NCBI RefSeq assembly: GCF_003479405.1
Contig: NZ_QUHB01000002.1
Location: 186,001 to 250,000, forward strand
DNA length: 64,000 nucleotides
Reading direction: 5' to 3'
From: Eubacterium sp. AF16-48
Lineage (GTDB): Bacteria; Bacillota; Clostridia; Lachnospirales; Lachnospiraceae
Position numbers and translations under genes: made by a program. The first letter of the stretch is position 1; every line of letters starts with the position of its first letter. Below the pieces are notes generated by a model. The model did not search any database and was not told the origin of the DNA. It saw only the letters and a program-made list of their open reading frames with translations. Shown here one piece after another: positions 59,997 through 64,000 of this stretch.

Positions 59997-60509
59997 ATGA
60001 GTGAAAGCAAAGTATCTGATTCACAGAAACAAGCCCAGAAAAGATATGATAAGAAAATAAAGATGGTGTCAGTAAAATACACTCTTTCCGAAATGGAAGA
60101 ATACACACAGCTAAAAGAATATCTGGAAAAGACTAATCAAAGTATGAACGGATTTGTTAAAGGACTGATTAGATCTTATTTTGCATCAGGGCAAGGCACG
60201 ATATATGAAAGACCACTTGAAAGGAAGCTTCATAATACAAGAACATACCATAACTACAAAAATATAACTATAGATGATGTGCAACCTTTGATAGATTATT
60301 TTGGGAAAACACAAACACAGATATTATTGAGCCAATATGAAAGAATTTTTGAAGATGCTGTTTTAGCTGAAAGAGAAGAGTATGAGACAAAATTATTGAT
60401 ATGGATGGAAGATGTTATGAAAAGAGTTGAACAAGGTGAGTTTGAGGATATGAAACGAAATGAAAAATACCATAAGTTAAAGGCTGAATTGATTGAATTG
60501 ATGAAATAG
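59997..60509 (+). CDS. RHH-like DNA-binding protein flanked by 13-mer repeats
   Basis: A 170-residue protein. 'KKIKMVSVKYTLSEMEEYTQLKEYLEKTNQSMNGFVKGLI' (in parts, about 19-58) looks like a ribbon-helix-helix domain. A long helical C-terminus follows ('IDYFGKTQTQILLSQYERIF', 'EYETKLLIWMEDVMKRVEQG'). No Shine-Dalgarno precedes ATG 59997, so translation may be weak or leaderless. The gene is bracketed by TAGGTATTACATA repeats and followed by a strong terminator, suggesting autoregulation or copy/partition control. Confidence 0.6.
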   Translation: MSESKVSDSQKQAQKRYDKKIKMVSVKYTLSEMEEYTQLKEYLEKTNQSMNGFVKGLIRSYFASGQGTIYERPLERKLHNTRTYHNYKNITIDDVQPLIDYFGKTQTQILLSQYERIFEDAVLAEREEYETKLLIWMEDVMKRVEQGEFEDMKRNEKYHKLKAELIELMK

Positions 60510-60524
60510 AAAAAATAATCAGTA

Positions 60525-60537
60525 TAGGTATTACATA
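60525..60537 (+). repeat. TAGGTATTACATA, fourth copy
   Basis: Exact copy of the 13-mer, 16 bp after the stop of the RHH-like gene and directly before its terminator. Confidence 0.65.
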
Positions 60538-60538
60538 T

Positions 60539-60590
60539 AAGCACTATATAAAGATTTTGAAATATAAGTCTTTGTATGGTGCTTTTTTAA
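60539..60590 (+). terminator. 16-bp terminator after the RHH-like gene
   Basis: AAGCACTATATAAAGA (60539-60554) pairs over its full length (with two G-U) with TCTTTGTATGGTGCTT (60569-60584), followed by Ts. Confidence 0.85.
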
Positions 60591-60627
60591 TTTGCACAAA
60601 AATACAAAAACAAGTGGAGAATATTAT

Positions 60628-60769
60628 GTTGAAAGGGTTGATTGCAAAACATTTCATAAAAATTTTCTCATTCTGTGGAAATCTGATAAGAGAATGTTTT
60701 GACAACAAAATTTTTGATGGTGTGGAAATTTTGCAAAAAACAATTTCCAAAAGGCGAATAAGTATATAG
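60628..60769 (+). CDS. Possible small protein, 46 aa
   Basis: ATG 60628 has GTGGAG upstream. 'MLKGLIAKHFIKIFSFCGNL' continues to a basic tail 'SKRRISI'. It may be an amphipathic peptide or a chance ORF in AT-rich DNA. Low confidence. Confidence 0.25.
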
Positions 60770-60833
60770 ATGGCAGAAATGCCAATATATTTTTTAGCAT
60801 TTAATGATGAGAGGCAAGGAGGTGTGGAAAGTA

Positions 60834-61079
60834 ATGACAAAGTTTGATTATGAAATTCTAATGTTACTTTGTAATCAGAATGTGGACAATCCATTAAAAG
60901 CTATGAATATTTTACAGATATTAGAAGAGATACCAGTAGTGAGAAGAAAATCATATAGTACGACATACAGACATTTACTGAGTATGGCACAACAGGGATA
61001 TGTCAAATGTGGTCTTATTGATGGATTGGCAAGCACTTATTACATAAGTGAACTTGGTAGAGCTTGTTGCAAATCATAA
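60834..61079 (+). CDS. Winged-helix protein A next to the tubulin-like gene
   Basis: An 81-residue protein from ATG 60834 behind AAGGAGGTG. 'TKFDYEILMLLC', 'SYSTTYRHLLSMAQQGYVKC' and 'GLASTYYISELGRACCK' form a winged helix (helix 3 plus wing and 'Y-Y-I-S/T' strand). The following gene has the same plan. Small winged-helix proteins adjacent to a TubZ-type GTPase are TubR-like centromere binders in type III partition systems. Which of the two paralogues is TubR cannot be decided from sequence. Confidence 0.6.
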   Translation: MTKFDYEILMLLCNQNVDNPLKAMNILQILEEIPVVRRKSYSTTYRHLLSMAQQGYVKCGLIDGLASTYYISELGRACCKS

Positions 61080-61101
61080 AAGAGAATGGAGATGAAGAAA
61101 T

Positions 61102-61374
61102 GTGAAGGTAATTAGTTATCTGATACTAAGCTGGTTATACAGAAATGATGCAAAAAGTAAGATTATAGCAGCTACAAGAAAGATGATACTTGATGGACTT
61201 GCAGAAGAAGGAACAAGTTATTGTGACAGAACCATTCATAACAACCTTAAACAGTTGATAGAAGATGGATATGTAAAAAATGGAATCACAAAAGGATGTG
61301 CTTATACATATTACATCACAACAAAAGGTATGAAATGGTTGAAAGATATGGAAGAGGAAGAAACGGAGGAATAA
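61102..61374 (+). CDS. Winged-helix protein B, TubR-like candidate
   Basis: A 90-residue protein from GTG 61102 (GGAG about 11 bp upstream). 'YCDRTIHNNLKQLIEDGYVK' is the recognition helix region and 'AYTYYITTKGMKWL' the wing. It is paralogous to the 81-residue gene before it. It ends only 5 bp before the tubulin-like gene, whose RBS CGGAGGAA lies in its last codons. tubR precedes tubZ in the same way in Bacillus plasmids and in clostridial phage c-st. The role is inferred. Confidence 0.65.
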   Translation: MKVISYLILSWLYRNDAKSKIIAATRKMILDGLAEEGTSYCDRTIHNNLKQLIEDGYVKNGITKGCAYTYYITTKGMKWLKDMEEEETEE

Positions 61375-61379
61375 TTACT

Positions 61380-62492
61380 ATGAATAAGAAAATCAACGCA
61401 GGACTTAAAATTACAGGCATTGGATGTGGTCAGTGTGGAACACAGATTATCGCAGAAATTGAGAAGGCTGTAAATCTTCTTGATGGAGATAAATCAAATC
61501 TTTCCTTTATTGGAATCAATACAAGCACAGAAGATTTATCATCTGTTAGCTTATCTCACAAAATTCATATCAATAATTCTAAAGGTGCTGCTTGCGATAG
61601 GAATAAGAGTACAGAAGCATTGGCAGAAGGTATTGACGAAATTCTGGAAGAATTACAGTCATACATTATCGAAGATTCCATTATTTTCATTGCATTCTCA
61701 TATGGTGGAGGCACAGGATCAGCGATAGCCCCTATCCTTAGTGGAATTTTAAAGGAAATGGGATATACAGTTGGGATGATTCCAGTATTACCGGCAGATA
61801 CAGAGCCATTAAAAGTAAGAGATAATGCAAGATTGACGTTCAATGAGATTGAAGAACTGAAGCCTGGTATGGGAAGTATTTTCATCCTTGATAACAATGC
61901 AAGTGACAAGATTACTGTAAATAAGGTGTTTGCATCACTTTTCACAGGTATTCTTTGCATTAACAATAAATCGCAGGATGGAAATATGGATCTGGCAGAA
62001 ATTGAAGCTTGCTTAAAATGTCCTTAATTTTCTGTCATTACAAAGACCAATGCGACAAAGGGAACTACTGCAAACATCATTGATATTCTGAACAAGGAAA
62101 ACAATATCTTTGCTAAGAGAGAAGATAAGACAGTTACTATCATGGGCATTTCAGAAGCAGTTTCCGCAAAGGATAGCAAGATAGATATTATTCAGTTGCG
62201 TAAAGAAATTGGAACAGCACCTACAGAATTTCATGGTTATCTTTCTGAATCGGAAGAGAATGTGGTTATCCTTAGTGGTCTGACAATGCCATACAGTAGA
62301 GTGGATATAATGACAGAATCTATTGAGAAAGAGGCTGTGAATGTTCAAAACTCTATGAAGGCATTAACAGAAGTGCGAACTGCAAAATCATTGGATATTT
62401 TTGGACAGAAAGCAAAACCAGTTGCAACTCCACCAAAGACAAAAGGCTTATCAGCATTAGAGGCATTAAAAGCAAGAAGAATCACCAAGTAA
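61380..62492 (+). pseudogene. TubZ/FtsZ-like GTPase with in-frame TAA
   Basis: ATG 61380 opens a tubulin-superfamily GTPase. 'ITGIGCGQCGTQI' (11-23) is the nucleotide-binding start with tubulin-like GQxG, and 'YGGGTGSAIAP' (109-114 core) is the GGGTGS signature. 'IPVLPADTEPLKVRDNARLT' is the following region. The frame stops at TAA 62025-62027 (codon 216) but stays open in the same frame for 154 codons to 62492. The tail reads 'TKTNATKGTTANIIDILNK' and ends in a basic 'ALEALKARRITK'. A TubZ of about 370 residues seems to be the ancestral form. Confidence 0.75.
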
Positions 62493-62594
62493 AACAGAGA
62501 ACAATATATTAGAGGTCATTCGGTTTGAACGATAAAGGAAGTCACGAGATACTTTCTCATTCCTGCCTTATACAGAAGAAAGGAAACAGAAGAT

Positions 62595-62810
62595 ATGGCA
62601 AAAGGATTAACAAGATGTAACGTATGTGGAAAAACGGCAGAGCAGGTATTTGAAGGTCAGATGCTTATTAGCATCCATGATCGTATCGGTTATGGCAGTA
62701 AATATGACGGAAGTATGATTGATTTAGATATTTGTTCTGATTGTTTTGACAAATTGATTGATAGTTTCACAGAAAAGTGTGCAATCAATCTAATTAAAGA
62801 GAATTTTTAA
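62595..62810 (+). CDS. Zinc-finger-type small protein, 71 aa
   Basis: ATG 62595 with AGAAAGGAAAC upstream. Two CxxC pairs ('CNVCGKTAEQVF', 'DICSDCFDKLID') form a treble-clef-like zinc site. Such proteins are frequent in phage and plasmid genomes. Function unknown. Lies 20 bp before the cold-shock gene. Confidence 0.6.
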   Translation: MAKGLTRCNVCGKTAEQVFEGQMLISIHDRIGYGSKYDGSMIDLDICSDCFDKLIDSFTEKCAINLIKENF

Positions 62811-62830
62811 AATACGGAGGAATTTAAGAA

Positions 62831-63085
62831 ATGAAAGGTACAGTTAAATTTTTTGATGGTGCAAAAGGTTGGGGATTTATCACAGATGAAAACAAAAATG
62901 ATGTATTCGTACATTATTCAAATATTCAGATGGAAGGTCGCAAATCTTTAAACCAGAATGATGTTGTTGAATTTGAAATTGGAGAAGGTAAAGACGGAAG
63001 AACACAGGCGGTAAATGTAAAAAGACAACTTTCTGTTAATGAAGACGGAAGTGTTACAGCCTATGACGCTGAATTAAATCAGTAA
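62831..63085 (+). CDS. CspA-family cold-shock protein
   Basis: An 84-residue protein: 'MKGTVKFFDGAKGWGFITDE' with RNP-1 'KGWGFI' and RNP-2 'VFVHY', as in CspA RNA chaperones. The C-terminus has about 15 extra residues ('VNEDGSVTAYDAELNQ') beyond the usual length. RBS CGGAGGAA. The element has a second, divergent cold-shock-like gene at 38997. Confidence 0.88.
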   Translation: MKGTVKFFDGAKGWGFITDENKNDVFVHYSNIQMEGRKSLNQNDVVEFEIGEGKDGRTQAVNVKRQLSVNEDGSVTAYDAELNQ

Positions 63086-63140
63086 AAATCGTTCTCCAAA
63101 TGGAGAACAATTAAATAACAGAGATATATTTGCGGTGAGA

Positions 63141-63193
63141 GTAGCAAGTCTACCAATGAATGAGATTGGTTACAATGTCATCTAATGTAGATG
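63141..63193 (+). ncRNA. Three consecutive short hairpins, possible structured RNA
   Basis: In the 234-bp gap 63086-63319, GTAG/CTAC (63141-63153), ACCAAT/ATTGGT (63152-63170) and CATCTA/TAGATG (63179-63193) follow each other, the first two sharing two bases. No gene is seen. They may form a structured leader or small RNA for the gene at 63320. Known riboswitch classes were not recognised. Confidence 0.3.
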
Positions 63194-63319
63194 CACATAA
63201 TTCCCCTTTTATTAAAACAATTATCAGTGAAGATGCTGATTACATAATTTGACGGAATCACAGGCACATTACCTTTATGGTGGTGTGCCTACATTAAATT
63301 GAAAGAGAGGTACATTTAT

Positions 63320-64000
63320 ATGGAACAGAGAGAAATTATATTAAGACAACAGTTAGGTAAGCATGGCTATAAATTAAAAGGTGCAAATGAAAGATTCTTT
63401 GTCAAAGGTACATATACAGACAAGGTAGCATCACCATTAGATGATAAGAAACAGTCAGTTTATATGACATTGGATGAAGTAGAAAAATGGCTGAACGACA
63501 GAATCAATGAAGAAAAGCAGAAGGAGCAGCTATGGAAAGACAAGCTCAATAAATATAAGAGCATTCTGAAATATCCACAGTATGCCGAGTGGTGCAAGAA
63601 TGTTGTATTTGATACCCTAAATAGATTCAGAACCAAAGGCAGTAAATGGCTTATTAACGAGGATAGAACCTTTATTGAATCAGAGGTACTTAATCCAAAG
63701 AGTGAACTGTATGCTTTTACAGAATATAATGTATCAAATATTCTGGACGAGTTACATATTCATAAATTTTACAATATGCCAATCCTAGAGGAAATCAGAA
63801 TTGCTTTTTCGGAGATATATTACAAAAAATATGAAGAACTGAATGCAGATATACTTGAAAAAGAAGTGGACGATGGAGAGTTTATCTTACAGGATTTGGT
63901 AGGCGATGGCGAACTGACAGAGAATGATTTATTGGAAATTGCTTTCAATGACATTGGTGTTGATGGTCTGAAAAAATATATTTTGAATGTGGAGGATTAA
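63320..64000 (+). CDS. Hypothetical protein, 226 aa
   Basis: ATG 63320 is chosen because GAGAGGT lies upstream. Two in-frame codons before it lack an RBS. The stop TAA occupies 63998-64000, so the gene is complete. 'MEQREIILRQQLGKHGYKLK' is followed by a linker, then a helical acidic C-terminus ('NADILEKEVDDGEFILQDLV'). No family recognised. It follows the csp gene in the same direction. Confidence 0.55.
   Translation: MEQREIILRQQLGKHGYKLKGANERFFVKGTYTDKVASPLDDKKQSVYMTLDEVEKWLNDRINEEKQKEQLWKDKLNKYKSILKYPQYAEWCKNVVFDTLNRFRTKGSKWLINEDRTFIESEVLNPKSELYAFTEYNVSNILDELHIHKFYNMPILEEIRIAFSEIYYKKYEELNADILEKEVDDGEFILQDLVGDGELTENDLLEIAFNDIGVDGLKKYILNVED

Noticed and set aside
60544..60894. Minus-strand ORF of 116 codons
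   Set aside because: It lies opposite a strong terminator and the start of the winged-helix gene, has no RBS and shows no recognised domain.
47746..62027. Stop-codon reassignment in the second element
   Set aside because: Both TAG and TAA end many normal genes here (for example TAG at 51941, 52776 and 59716), so a general recoding like that of some gut phages does not explain the two interrupted genes.
1..64000. CRISPR array, rRNA or complete insertion sequences
   Set aside because: No regularly spaced repeat-spacer pattern, no rRNA-like sequence and no DDE transposase were found on reading. The repeated 12-mers and 13-mers are too short and too irregularly spaced for CRISPR.

Overview
The window looks like the chromosome of a low-GC Firmicute, most probably a gut Lachnospiraceae/Clostridia member. 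This rests on AT-rich DNA, AGGAGG ribosome binding sites, a CIRCE-controlled hsp20, a WYL/RtcB/RlaP operon and Tn916-family and clostridial phage/plasmid gene families. The species assignment is inference.

Region 1 (1 to about 17.7 kb) is the right-hand part of a Tn916-family integrative conjugative element (ICE), cut by the window start inside the relaxase. Backbone order: relaxase end, DUF3789, TcpD-like, an extra YcxB-like gene, three tandem ArdA-type antirestriction genes, TcpE, VirB4-like ATPase, Orf15 membrane protein, Orf14 peptidoglycan hydrolase and Orf13/TcpC. Where Tn916 has tet(M), this element has an AT-rich cargo: response regulator, lantibiotic-type ABC ATPase, two permeases and histidine kinase. 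The regulatory and recombination module follows: Orf9-like XRE, Orf7-like sigma factor, Orf8-like protein, Xis and a 405-residue Int with arm-type repeats just downstream. The ICE sits directly upstream of the CIRCE/sigma-A promoter of hsp20.

Region 2 (17.7 to about 36 kb) looks chromosomal. It holds hsp20, a flavin-reductase-like oxidoreductase, an ABC-F ATPase, an RNA-repair operon (two WYL regulators, RtcB ligase, RlaP-type nucleotidyltransferase), an XRE/ankyrin-like protein and an NAD-salvage operon (amidohydrolase, pncB, NrtR-like Nudix regulator). A UPF1-like helicase next to a NYN-type nuclease, a TetR with a 15-bp perfect operator, a 5'-truncated acetyltransferase and an XRE membrane regulator follow. 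It ends with the C-terminal remnant of a tyrosine integrase, a sign of past element traffic.

Region 3 (about 36.5 kb to the window end) is a second accessory element, plasmid- or phage-plasmid-like, nearly all on the + strand and still running at 64 kb. It has a PAPS-reductase-like enzyme, cold-shock proteins, HU, a primase/replication-type protein, two paralogous HNH/AP2-like proteins, an ADP-ribosyltransferase-like protein convergent with an XRE regulator, a run of small zinc-ribbon and membrane proteins, ArdC, a sigma factor, a DUF262 protein, an HNH nuclease, a VapBC-type toxin-antitoxin pair, a serine resolvase, ribbon-helix-helix regulators and a TubR/TubZ-like (type III) partition locus. 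Two exact repeat families stand out: a 12-mer TATGTACCCATA (six copies) and a 13-mer TAGGTATTACATA (four copies, one with a single change). At least four genes in this element carry one lesion each (an in-frame stop or a 1-nt frameshift), including the tubulin-like gene. Either the element is decaying, the assembly has errors, or recoding occurs.
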